Shown: positions 22,528-30,405 of the stretch, piece by piece
Layout: the number at the start of each line of letters is the position of its first letter
Position numbering within the stretch: position 1 is the stretch's first letter
Source of the DNA: an uncultured Eubacteriales bacterium
Lineage (GTDB): Bacteria; Bacillota; Clostridia; Lachnospirales; Lachnospiraceae
Reading direction: 5' to 3'
Length of the DNA stretch: 32,465 nucleotides
NCBI GenBank assembly: GCA_949294665.1
Contig: CASFID010000045.1
Location: 1-32,465, forward strand
Program-made: the position numbers and the translations under genes
Notes under the pieces: generated by a model
What the model was told of the DNA's origin: nothing
The model's database searches: none
The model's input: the letters and a program-made list of their open reading frames with translations, nothing else

Positions 22528-23218
22528 CTGTATCCACCCCCTTAAACCCTTCTTTTCCGGCCTTTTCCAGAGCTGTTTCGCGAACAGATTCTTCGTCAAA
22601 ATTCCCATTCACAAGATCGTTCAGGCCATAACCGTTTCGGGATCCCCCGATTTCAACCAGACGCACACGTTTGGTTTCTCCCGGCTCAAAACGTACTGCC
22701 GTACCTGCAGGAATATCCAGTCTCATACCATAAGACAGATGCCGGTTGAACAGAAGCTGTCTGTTCACTTCAAAAAAGTGATAGTGGGAACCGACCTGAC
22801 AGGGTCTGTCCGCCGTATTTGTCACACTGATTTCCACCGTATCTTTTCCTTCATTGATCACAAGCTCATCATCATCAAAGAAATATTCTCCGGGTGTCCG
22901 ATTCGGCTTCTTTCCATCCCGGATGGGAGAATGAACGGTCACAAGCTTGGTCCCGTCCGGGAACGTAGCCTCAAGCTGGATCTCCCCGATCATTTCGGGA
23001 ATACCTTCCATCACATCATCCGCCGTCAGCAGTCTGGTCCCAAGCCGCATCAGTTCCGTCACGCTCACCCCTTCGCGCGCCCGTTCCAGAAGCTGTGCCG
23101 ATATATATGCAATGGCTTCCGGATAATTCAGTTTTAATCCACGTTCTTTTCTGGATGCAGCCAGTTCTCCTGCATAATGGAGCATCAGCCGTTCCTGCTC
23201 TCTCGGTGTTAAATGCAT
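22520..23218 (-). CDS. ureAB: fused urease gamma/beta subunit
   Basis: One 232-aa polypeptide carries the gamma subunit (about 1-100: [31 protein letters not shown]) joined to the beta subunit (about 105-225: [45 protein letters not shown]). Most bacteria have separate ureA and ureB; fusion is known from Helicobacter UreA and some Firmicutes. GGAGTG lies 8 bases before the ATG. It starts 16 bases after urtE, linking transporter and enzyme in one transcript, and overlaps ureC by 8 bases. Confidence 0.93.
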   Translation of the reverse strand: MHLTPREQERLMLHYAGELAASRKERGLKLNYPEAIAYISAQLLERAREGVSVTELMRLGTRLLTADDVMEGIPEMIGEIQLEATFPDGTKLVTVHSPIRDGKKPNRTPGEYFFDDDELVINEGKDTVEISVTNTADRPCQVGSHYHFFEVNRQLLFNRHLSYGMRLDIPAGTAVRFEPGETKRVRLVEIGGSRNGYGLNDLVNGNFDEESVRETALEKAGKEGFKGVDTDV

Positions 23219-23234
23219 ATCCCTTCACTCCTTT

Positions 23235-23927
23235 TTAATGCGTCATTTTGTCCTGTACTTCTTTGGCATCAAGCTCCGCTGTATTTCCCTGAATTATGAT
23301 CTCTCCCTTTTCCATCAGATACAGATAATCCGAGATACCAAGCACAAAATCCAGATACTGCTCAACGATCAGGACAGTCAGTCCCAGTTCACTGTTGATC
23401 TTCCGGATCACATTGCCGATATCCTGAATGACTGAAGGCTGAATTCCTTCCGTCGGCTCATCCAGAATCAGGATTTTGGGCTCTGTGACAAGGGCTCTTG
23501 CAATGGCCAGCTGTTGCTGCTGCCCTCCGGAAAGATCTCCTCCTTTTCTTTTTTCAAATTTTTTTAAAATCGGAAAAAGCTTGTAGATATATTCCGGCAT
23601 TTCCTTTTTACTGCCTTTTGCCTGAAGCCCCAGCATCAGGTTTTCATACACTGTCATCTGTGGGAAAATATCACGTCCCTGCGGCACATATCCGATTCCT
23701 TTTCTTACTCTGTTATAAGTGGGAGTTTTTATGATCTCTTCTCCATCCAGCAGAATGCTGCCTTTCGGGGTCCTCACCAGTCCCATAATGCTCTTGAGAG
23801 TTGTACTTTTTCCTACTCCGTTGCGTCCGATCAGGCAGACAATCTTTCCTTTATCCACATCCAGGGAAAGGGAAGAAATGATCCTGCTCTCCCCGTAATA
23901 AGAGTCGATATTCTTAATCTTCAGCAT
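23235..23927 (-). CDS. urtE: urea ABC transporter ATP-binding protein UrtE
   Basis: Cytoplasmic ATPase (230 aa, LivF-like) of the five-part urea importer. Walker A GRNGVGKST (34-42), signature LSGGQQQQLAIARAL, Walker B ILILDEPTEGI, and the family phrase GIGYVPQGRDIFPQMTV are all present. GAGGAGGGG precedes the ATG at 23927 and the start overlaps urtD by 14 bases; the longer frame to 23987 lies mostly within urtD. Pairing with the urease genes immediately downstream supports urea over amino acids as substrate. Confidence 0.94.
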   Translation of the reverse strand: MLKIKNIDSYYGESRIISSLSLDVDKGKIVCLIGRNGVGKSTTLKSIMGLVRTPKGSILLDGEEIIKTPTYNRVRKGIGYVPQGRDIFPQMTVYENLMLGLQAKGSKKEMPEYIYKLFPILKKFEKRKGGDLSGGQQQQLAIARALVTEPKILILDEPTEGIQPSVIQDIGNVIRKINSELGLTVLIVEQYLDFVLGISDYLYLMEKGEIIIQGNTAELDAKEVQDKMTH

Positions 23928-24693
23928 TTCTTTCCCCTCCTCTTCCAAGATATACGGCCTGAACAGTCTGATCAGCCAGCACCTCATCGCAGGTTCCCTC
24001 GATCAGGACTTTTCCTTCATGGAGTACAGTAACCTTATCGGAAATCTGCTTTACGAATTCCATGTCATGTTCCACCACAAGGATTGTACAGGTTTCCTTG
24101 ATCTTTTTCAGAATTTCGCCGGACTTGAACGTCTCGGGTTTCCCCATTCCGGCAGCTGGTTCATCAAGCATAATGATCTCCGGTTTCTGAACCAGCTGCA
24201 TACCGATCTCCAGCCACTGTTTCTGACCGTGCGCGAGAGATCCGGCTTTTTCATCTTTTTTGTCCAGCAGATCAATGGTCCTGAGCACCTCATTGATCTG
24301 CTCTTCTTCCTCTTTGGACAGACGGAAGAAAACAGACTGCAGCACTCCCTTGTTCCCTTTCAGCGACAAAATCATATTCTCCATAACGCTCAGATTTACA
24401 AATACAGATGGAACCTGAAATTTTCGTCCAATCCCCTCTCCGACAATTTTGTACTCTTTCATCCCCGTCAGCTTTACAGGCTTTCTTCCCTCCGGATAAA
24501 ACATACAGACGCCGGAAGTGGGCGCCGTTTTGGCACAGATAATATCAAGAAGGGTTGTCTTCCCGGCTCCGTTTGGACCGATAAAAAAGTGAATAGAATG
24601 TCTCCTCACATTTACATTTACCCGCAGCAGAGCACAGAATCCGTCAAAGTCAACAGTGATATCTTTTATTTCAAGTACATTTTCATTTGCCAT
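23914..24693 (-). CDS. urtD: urea ABC transporter ATP-binding protein UrtD
   Basis: LivG-like ATPase (259 aa). Walker A GPNGAGKTT (39-47); the signature is the slightly divergent LAHGQKQWLEIGMQL usual for UrtD; Walker B IIMLDEPAAGM; the His-switch is in VVEHDMEF. AAGGAGG lies 9 bases before the ATG. Only one base separates it from the urtC stop. Confidence 0.94.
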   Translation of the reverse strand: MANENVLEIKDITVDFDGFCALLRVNVNVRRHSIHFFIGPNGAGKTTLLDIICAKTAPTSGVCMFYPEGRKPVKLTGMKEYKIVGEGIGRKFQVPSVFVNLSVMENMILSLKGNKGVLQSVFFRLSKEEEEQINEVLRTIDLLDKKDEKAGSLAHGQKQWLEIGMQLVQKPEIIMLDEPAAGMGKPETFKSGEILKKIKETCTILVVEHDMEFVKQISDKVTVLHEGKVLIEGTCDEVLADQTVQAVYLGRGGERNAED

Positions 24694-24694
24694 A

Positions 24695-25774
24695 CTATTC
24701 CGCCTCCTTACGTGTCACTTTTTTCATCCAGACAGGCAGCTGATCTCTGACGATTCCCACAAGACCTCCCTTGAAAAAAAGAATCGTCACAACAAATATT
24801 GCTCCAAGGATATACTGCCAGATTTCCACCATTGTCCCGGAGGAAAAGTTATAGTCACACAGATTGATCAGGAAAGCTCCAAGCACTGCTCCAACCAGAG
24901 TACCTCTTCCGCCTACCGCAACCCAGATTACCATTGTAATAGAATAGGAAATCGTCATCTGTGCCGGTGTGATCGATCCGTTAAAGTTTACAAATATGGC
25001 ACCTGCAATCGCCGCAAAAACAGCCGACAGGACATAAACAAAATTTTTGTAACGACTGACACAGTACCCTGAAAAATAAGTCCTGTTCTCTCCGTCTCGG
25101 ATCGCGATGAGCAGTTTACCGAATTTTGTCTGTGTCAGGAAACTGGACAGTATATAGATCAGTACCAGGATGGCGACAGATATATAGAACAGAAGAAACA
25201 TTTTCCCTCTGTTAGCGTCTCCTTTAATACTTCCAAGCAAAGAAGTGATCTCCGTGATTCCCACATTTCCCCCGGTATAAGACTGAAGACCTGTAAACAG
25301 AGAGTAGGCGGCCCAGGTCAATGCCTGAGAGATAATGGAAAAATAAACTCCTTTGATACGGTTTCTGAAAATAAAAAACCCGATCACGCCGGATAGCACA
25401 GCCGGTACCAGTATTACCAAAACCATAGCCGGTCCCATATGCAGAAACGGTCTCCAGACCGCCGGAAGCTCTGTCATACCACCAGTCTGCATAAATGACA
25501 CAATCCTGCCGTTTGTTGTCTGAAGCTTGAGAAACATTGCCATGGCGTAGCCTCCCAGAGCAAAATACAGTCCATGTCCGAGAGACAGGATTCCCGTATA
25601 TCCCCAGATGAGATCCAGCCCGATGGCCACAATGGAAAATGCGATACATTTCCCGAGAAACAAAATAAATGAACTGCTTGTGATCACTCCGGCTGACAAC
25701 AGAAGCGGCGCAAGAATCAGCAGGACCACAATAATCGCAAAACAGATATGATAGCCCTTATTTTTTATTCTCAT
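24695..25774 (-). CDS. urtC: urea ABC transporter permease UrtC
   Basis: LivM-like inner-membrane permease (359 aa, about 9-10 hydrophobic helices). Family phrases include IWGYTGILSLGHGLYFALGGYAMAM and, near the ATPase contact, the cytoplasmic IRDGENRTYFSGY. AAGGAGG precedes the ATG at 25774. It lies 14 bases after urtB and forms the channel with it. Confidence 0.94.
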   Translation of the reverse strand: MRIKNKGYHICFAIIVVLLILAPLLLSAGVITSSSFILFLGKCIAFSIVAIGLDLIWGYTGILSLGHGLYFALGGYAMAMFLKLQTTNGRIVSFMQTGGMTELPAVWRPFLHMGPAMVLVILVPAVLSGVIGFFIFRNRIKGVYFSIISQALTWAAYSLFTGLQSYTGGNVGITEITSLLGSIKGDANRGKMFLLFYISVAILVLIYILSSFLTQTKFGKLLIAIRDGENRTYFSGYCVSRYKNFVYVLSAVFAAIAGAIFVNFNGSITPAQMTISYSITMVIWVAVGGRGTLVGAVLGAFLINLCDYNFSSGTMVEIWQYILGAIFVVTILFFKGGLVGIVRDQLPVWMKKVTRKEAE

Positions 25775-25788
25775 ATTTCTTCTCCTCC

Positions 25789-26694
25789 TTACTCATCAAG
25801 CTTTCTGCTCTTCACTGAAAACAGTCCCTGAGGCCTGAACTGAAGAACAATGATCACGATCAGCAGAACTGCTGCTTTTGCGATACTGGCGGATGTATAG
25901 TTCTCAAATCCGATACTGCCGAACCCGATGATCGAAGAGCCGAGTACTGTACCTGTCAGTTTCCCTACACCGCCGAGTACGACCGAGATAAAGGAATTGA
26001 CAATGTAACTCTGTCCGATGGTTGAGTCAATAGAGCCAAGCAGAGCCACGGAACATCCCGCGAGACCGGCAAGACCGGAGCCAAAAGAAAATGTGATCAT
26101 ATCAACCTTTTTTGAATTGATTCCCATACACTGTGCCATTGCTCTGTTCTGCATCACGGCACGCATCTGTTTACCGAAAGTTGATCTGTACATGATATAC
26201 CAGACAGCAATCAGACATACGATCACCAACCCGAGTATAAACATACGATTATATGAAAACGTACATCCCCCTATGGTGATACCTCCGTTCAGAAAGGATG
26301 GGGCTCTGACATTTACCCCCTGCATTCCGAAGATGTTTCTGGCCGCCTGCTGCAGGATCAAACTGATCCCCCATGTAGCCAGCAGACTGTCGATTTCACG
26401 TCCATAAAGTCTGGAAATGATCGTCCGTTCCAGAACAGCTCCAAGGAAAAAAGTCACCACAAAGGCTACGATAAGTGCAAAGAAATAGTATAGACTAAAA
26501 ATAGCTGTCGGAAAGAAGCGCTCAAAGATATTCTGCACGACATATGTCATATATGCTCCGATCATCAGGAATTCGCCGTGCGCCATATTGATTACCTTCA
26601 TAAGTCCGAATGTAATCGCAAGGCCTAATGATGTCAGCAGGATAATGGAGCTAAGACTTACACAGTTAAAAAATGTATTTACAAATTGTTCCAT
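25789..26694 (-). CDS. urtB: urea ABC transporter permease UrtB
   Basis: LivH-like permease (301 aa) with about 8 membrane helices; LGLAITFGLMKVINMAHGEFLMIGAYMTY and the ATPase-coupling segment FGKQMRAVMQNRAMAQCMGI are typical of UrtB. The frame opens at 26700, but GAGGT lies 7 bases before the ATG at 26694, so that is the likely start. It is separated from urtA by 111 bases containing a strong hairpin. Confidence 0.93.
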   Translation of the reverse strand: MEQFVNTFFNCVSLSSIILLTSLGLAITFGLMKVINMAHGEFLMIGAYMTYVVQNIFERFFPTAIFSLYYFFALIVAFVVTFFLGAVLERTIISRLYGREIDSLLATWGISLILQQAARNIFGMQGVNVRAPSFLNGGITIGGCTFSYNRMFILGLVIVCLIAVWYIMYRSTFGKQMRAVMQNRAMAQCMGINSKKVDMITFSFGSGLAGLAGCSVALLGSIDSTIGQSYIVNSFISVVLGGVGKLTGTVLGSSIIGFGSIGFENYTSASIAKAAVLLIVIIVLQFRPQGLFSVKSRKLDE

Positions 26695-26745
26695 GCTCAT
26701 ACCTCGCTTTCGTTAATAATGCTGCTGTTTTTTCTCATTCATACA

Positions 26746-26773
26746 GATAGAGCTGTCATGAAACAGCTCTATC
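26746..26773. promoter_or_regulatory. intercistronic hairpin between urtA and urtB
   Basis: GATAGAGCTGT (26746-26756) pairs perfectly with ACAGCTCTATC (26763-26773) around a 6-nt loop. No T-run follows on the minus strand, so it is unlikely to be a full terminator. Hairpins after substrate-binding-protein genes often protect upstream mRNA from 3' decay and so raise the binding protein above the membrane parts. Confidence 0.65.
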
Positions 26774-26805
26774 CATTGCTTTTCCTCATTGAAAGGAATG
26801 ATATG

Positions 26806-28038
26806 TTATTCCAGAGGCTGGATGTTTGCTTCTACTGCCCAGTCATATGATTCAAGATATGGATCCGGCACTACAGGCTCGGTTTCTTTCACCGTAGTAA
26901 TCTGTCCGTCAGCTCCGATCACACCGATTCTTACCGGCTTGATCAGATGGTGGTTTTCACCGTCTATCTCCACTGTGCCTTCCGGAGCGTCAAAAGTGAT
27001 TCCTCCTGCTTCCACTGCGGCGATTACATCTTCCGGCTCAAAGCTTCCCGCTTTTTCCACAGCTGCTTTCCACAGATATACCGCATCATATGCCGCTTCC
27101 GCAGGATCAGACGTTACTCTGTCGCTTCCATATGCATCCTGATATGCTTTTACAAATTCTTTATTTTCCGGCGTGTCTGTAGTCATGTAATAGTTCCATG
27201 AAACCATATGGCCTTTCAGAATATTCGCACCGATTGTCTTTACTTCTTCCTCCGCGATGGAAAAGGACATTGTCATATAGTCCTCAGATGTATAATTTTT
27301 TTCATTCATCTGTTTAAAGAAGGAAAGATTTCCTGTTCCGTTCAGCGTATTGATAATCACATCCGGCTGGGCTGCTTCAATCTTGGAAATAATGGAACTG
27401 AAATCTGTCTGATCCATCTGTGCATATTCCTCACCGACTACCTCAACCCCCTTTGCCTTACATTGTGCGTTGATGATCATATTGGCTGTTCTCGGAAATA
27501 CATAGTCAGAGCCAAGAAGGAAAAACTTTTTATACCCCTGCTCGATCAGGTAATCGATTGCCGGAACAATCTGCTGATTCGGTGCTGCTCCTGTATAAAT
27601 GATATTCGGTGAAGATTCCATGCCTTCATACTGAACCGGATACCAGAGAAGATTACCGTAATCTTCAAACACAGATTTAACCGCCTTTCGGGAAGCGGAT
27701 GTCCAACATCCAAATACTGTTTTGACTTTATCCTGATCTACCAGCTTTTCAGCCTTTGTTGCAAAAGTAGATGGTTCGGACGCTCCGTCTTCCTCGATAT
27801 ATTCGATCTGTTTTCCAAGGATACCACCGGCTTCATTAATCTGATCAATGGCGAGTACTTCCGCATCTTTCACTGCTCCTTCACTGATTGCCATGGAGCC
27901 TGTTGCAGAATAAAGGATACCTACCTTAACGGTGTCCTCACCGGAGTCCCCGCTGCCGGATTCGGAATTGCCACATCCTGCCATTGACAATGTCAAAGCA
28001 GCACACAAAAATAATGATATGATTGTCTTCTTTTTCAT
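26806..28038 (-). CDS. urtA: urea ABC transporter substrate-binding lipoprotein UrtA
   Basis: A 410-aa lipoprotein with signal peptide and lipobox MAGC (Cys22), a Ser/Gly linker, then the periplasmic-binding type I fold starting VKVGILYSATGSMAISE. The region CWTSASRKAVKSVFEDYGNLLWYPVQYEGMESSPNI and the phrase GAAPNQQIVPAIDYL are characteristic of urea/short-amide binding proteins such as UrtA and FmdD. Start: the frame is open to 28134, but that part lies in the hairpin leader; GGGAGTTG lies 5 bases before the ATG at 28038, which begins a normal signal peptide. First gene of the urt-ure operon. Confidence 0.95.
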   Translation of the reverse strand: MKKKTIISLFLCAALTLSMAGCGNSESGSGDSGEDTVKVGILYSATGSMAISEGAVKDAEVLAIDQINEAGGILGKQIEYIEEDGASEPSTFATKAEKLVDQDKVKTVFGCWTSASRKAVKSVFEDYGNLLWYPVQYEGMESSPNIIYTGAAPNQQIVPAIDYLIEQGYKKFFLLGSDYVFPRTANMIINAQCKAKGVEVVGEEYAQMDQTDFSSIISKIEAAQPDVIINTLNGTGNLSFFKQMNEKNYTSEDYMTMSFSIAEEEVKTIGANILKGHMVSWNYYMTTDTPENKEFVKAYQDAYGSDRVTSDPAEAAYDAVYLWKAAVEKAGSFEPEDVIAAVEAGGITFDAPEGTVEIDGENHHLIKPVRIGVIGADGQITTVKETEPVVPDPYLESYDWAVEANIQPLE

Positions 28039-28061
28039 AGTTTCAACTCCCTGTAGAATAT

Positions 28062-28106
28062 TATTAAAAGAGTCATCTGCCGAAAAACCTTCTCGGCAAA
28101 TGACTC
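28062..28106 (-). terminator. second leader hairpin (T2) of the urt-ure operon
   Basis: On the minus strand GAGTCATTTGCCGA pairs with TCGGCAGATGACTC (14 bp, one G-T pair) around a 9-nt loop, followed by TTTTAATA. It lies 24 bases before the urtA start. The T-run is weaker than that of T1. Its 5' arm lies within the second copy of the 13-nt leader repeat. Confidence 0.75.
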
Positions 28107-28201
28107 CTTTGTCTGGTATTCCCACAATGTGCACTCTGCGGATTGAGATATAAAAAAAAGGAGTCTGCTATGAATAGATTTCACAACGGACTCCTTTGTC
28201 T
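28102..28201 (-). repeat. 13-nt direct repeat in the operon leader
   Basis: GACTCCTTTGTCT occurs exactly at 28102-28114 and 28189-28201 (minus-strand RNA: AGACAAAGGAGUC), 87 nt apart. Each copy supplies the 5' arm of one leader hairpin. The T1 3' arm (GACUCCUUU) can pair with either copy. Confidence 0.9.
28152..28197 (-). terminator. first leader hairpin (T1), strong intrinsic terminator
   Basis: On the minus strand AAAGGAGTC (28197-28189) pairs perfectly with GACTCCTTT (28165-28157). Inner pairs (TGTGAA with TTCATA) extend the stem almost continuously, and the T-run has 8-9 residues. It begins less than 10 nt after the predicted transcription start and about 115 nt before urtA. By sequence it should stop most transcripts unless it is opened. 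Confidence 0.85.
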
Positions 28202-28211
28202 TATGCGCCTT

Positions 28212-28240
28212 AGTATAACAATCGTTTTTTCGTTTGTCAA
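28212..28240 (-). promoter_or_regulatory. promoter of the urt-ure operon
   Basis: Minus strand TTGACA (28240-28235), a 17-bp spacer, TATACT (28217-28212). The -35 is perfect and the -10 has 5 of 6 consensus bases. Expected start of RNA is at about 28205, giving a leader of about 167 nt. A promoter this strong followed at once by a terminator suggests control by antitermination. Confidence 0.88.
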
Positions 28241-28478
28241 ACAAATTTCTTTCCTCTTTTCAAGTTTGTACATCTTGAATAAGGCAACAGCGAATTTTGG
28301 CAAAAATTCTCTGTTTTATATAAACCCACCCAATACTTATCTGCTCCTGCACCACATTCTTCCGGTGTAATAGCCTGCCTTTCTCGTCATACTCAAAGGT
28401 TTCTTCGTCCGCTCCCCCGCTGCCTCGTAAGATAAATCCGGGATTGGGATTGACTCTCATGTTGTCGTTTAAAATCAT
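28237..28478 (-). pseudogene. small ORF broken by a probable single-base frameshift
   Basis: The ATG at 28478 follows a strong GGAGG (8-base spacing) and reads MILNDNMRVNPNPGFILRG, then an acidic stretch to DEKGR at about 28380. In that frame the remaining ~35 codons look random up to 28260. One frame away, from about 28378, the sequence continues sensibly as AITPEECGAGADKYWVGLYK and runs to a TGA at 28237-28239, which lies inside the urt promoter -35. Restoring one G in the AGGCT at about 28377-28381 would give one protein of about 80 aa. I do not recognise the family. A sequencing error is possible. Confidence 0.55.
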
Positions 28479-28561
28479 TGTAGTTGCCTCCTTTTTGTCA
28501 TTCTTTTTATTGGTTTCACTATGATAATATGTGGCTGAAAATTTGGATTTTTACATAAAGA

Positions 28562-28587
28562 AAAGCAGGAAGATGGCTCTCCCTGCT
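28562..28587 (-). terminator. terminator of the zinc-ribbon operon
   Basis: On the minus strand AGCAGGGA pairs with TTCCTGCT (8 bp, one G-T pair) around 8 bases, followed by TTTCTTT. It starts 20 bases after the last stop codon of the cluster. Confidence 0.75.
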
Positions 28588-28607
28588 CGCCTGTAAATGT
28601 ACTATTC

Positions 28608-30389
28608 TTACCATTGGTTAAATTCTAATGGTCTTGTATAAGTCTGATTATCTGTAATTCCCATAACAACGCCTGAATCTGTTCCTGTAAGTTCACCCTG
28701 ACCTGAAGCTGTCATGTTTTCTGAATCCGACCATGTAAGCGTTACTATATACCCATAAATATCTGCCTGTATCGTATTGCTGTTTATAATCTGCCCCTGA
28801 GCTGTTGCGACATCATAAGACAGGTCTAAAGCTCCAAGAGTAATGTCTGCGGTGCTGTCCGTAATGTTTGAAACCACAATTTTCCCCGTATAATCTCCAT
28901 CCAATGTAGAAGTGCAGATATATGTGCCGTCCATACCGATAAACGGCTCTGGTTCTTGATTGACTCCATTTATTTCATCTTCAACTTTTTTAATCAGCTC
29001 AACATTTTTCTTTTCAAAGTCATTGAATACCTCGTCCGCATTAAACTGATCTGCCGGGACGGTTCCTTTATACCACGGCATACTCTCAAAATACTGTTTA
29101 TAGGTATCCTCACTGAAAATATAACCGTGTCTTGCAAAAATTTCATTTCTTCCGATTGCAAGCCTGTCCACCTCTACGCTGCGTACTTCATCTTCTGACA
29201 GATATTTTTTGTCGCTGTCTGGAAATACATATGCTTCCTGCATGTAACTGTCAATTTCTTCTTGTGATATTTTTGTAATAATAATCTGTGTAATTTCATC
29301 TCCACTTGTCTCTAAACCAATACTTACACCCTTATCCATATTCAGATACACTGCCCGGTTATCCATCTGTCCTGCAGGCATATATGTATCTACTAGTAGC
29401 GTATCTGCGTCATTCAGGCTCATACCTGTCTTTACCCCATGAAACGACGGCATATTTACATCACTACCCTCCATCATAATTATGTACACTATCCCATCTG
29501 TACAGCTTATATAGAGAGTATCATCTAATGCACTGTATTCTCCATATTCATCTCCCTCTATTCCAAGTTCCTGTAACATTTCTTCCGGCTGTCCAAAATA
29601 CGTTTCCAAATCTACATCGGAATAATCTTCTTTCACTTCTTCCACATCTAAACTATTATCCATATCATCAGATATGTCATATGTAGAAAACGAATTGACC
29701 ATCAGAATAATACTTCCAATCATAAATACCCAAATCACAGCACAGATAATTAATACATTTCTCAGCAAATAGGGATGTGGTTTCCCTGTTCTATTTATTT
29801 CATCTGCACTCTTTTCCCCATTATAAATTTGCCCTATCGTATTCAGATTATCAAACAGGATATAGGATACAGCTAAGGAACTGATTCCAAACGTGACAAT
29901 ACCTAAAAGAGTCCAGAGCAAAATCGTGCTTCCTTTTTCCTGTATTTGAATCCCGTACTTTGGGGCAATCCTGTAAAGCCGTTCTCCCTGTGTATAAGAC
30001 CAGTATAATCCGTAAATTCCACAGGTTATCATCGACAATAAGATTACTATGATATAGTTCTTACTCTGTTTTCCATCCCCTTCACACACCTTGTTTATGT
30101 CTTTGACATATCCATACATTACATAAATACCGTATATACCAAAAGTGATACAAGATAGAATCAAAAATTTCCAAAAGCTCCTATATTTTATCTTACCTGT
30201 ATTTCCCATCTGATATTTCGGTATATACTCTGTGGATGAATTTTCATCTCCTTTATTCTCTGTCGGATTGCTATGTATTTCTGGCTGTGCATCCTGTTCT
30301 TTATCTTCATCACTTTCTACAACAGTTCCACAATATGGGCATTTTACCCATGTATCTTCAAGTTCTTTTCCACAATTCGTACAAAACAT
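28608..30389 (-). CDS. zinc-ribbon, DUF4234 and YARHG-domain membrane protein
   Basis: A 593-aa protein. Residues 1-24 form a zinc ribbon (CTNCG...CPYCG), followed by an acidic linker. A DUF4234-like membrane region (about 70-220) contains two related helix pairs ending in CITFGIYGIY and MITCGIYGLYW. One more helix (about 240-262) leads to an extracytoplasmic part with a middle domain, a YARHG module (IGRNEIFARHGYIFSEDTYKQYFES, about 415-475) and a C-terminal beta-rich domain. YARHG is an extracellular domain in envelope proteins of unknown role. Start: the frame is open to 30479, but the ATG at 30389 begins the zinc ribbon as in its neighbours and follows GAGAGGGCGG. It is last in its operon. 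Confidence 0.85.
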   Translation of the reverse strand: MFCTNCGKELEDTWVKCPYCGTVVESDEDKEQDAQPEIHSNPTENKGDENSSTEYIPKYQMGNTGKIKYRSFWKFLILSCITFGIYGIYVMYGYVKDINKVCEGDGKQSKNYIIVILLSMITCGIYGLYWSYTQGERLYRIAPKYGIQIQEKGSTILLWTLLGIVTFGISSLAVSYILFDNLNTIGQIYNGEKSADEINRTGKPHPYLLRNVLIICAVIWVFMIGSIILMVNSFSTYDISDDMDNSLDVEEVKEDYSDVDLETYFGQPEEMLQELGIEGDEYGEYSALDDTLYISCTDGIVYIIMMEGSDVNMPSFHGVKTGMSLNDADTLLVDTYMPAGQMDNRAVYLNMDKGVSIGLETSGDEITQIIITKISQEEIDSYMQEAYVFPDSDKKYLSEDEVRSVEVDRLAIGRNEIFARHGYIFSEDTYKQYFESMPWYKGTVPADQFNADEVFNDFEKKNVELIKKVEDEINGVNQEPEPFIGMDGTYICTSTLDGDYTGKIVVSNITDSTADITLGALDLSYDVATAQGQIINSNTIQADIYGYIVTLTWSDSENMTASGQGELTGTDSGVVMGITDNQTYTRPLEFNQW

Positions 30390-30405
30390 CTTTTCCGCCC
30401 TCTCA

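Noticed and set aside
28102-28201. CRISPR array or tandem repeat
   Set aside because: Only two 13-nt copies, each part of a hairpin; no spacers of regular size and no cas genes.
28039-28240. Known riboswitch (for example guanidine class) in the urt leader
   Set aside because: I could not find the conserved core elements of a guanidine or other known aptamer. Only the tandem terminator structure can be supported.
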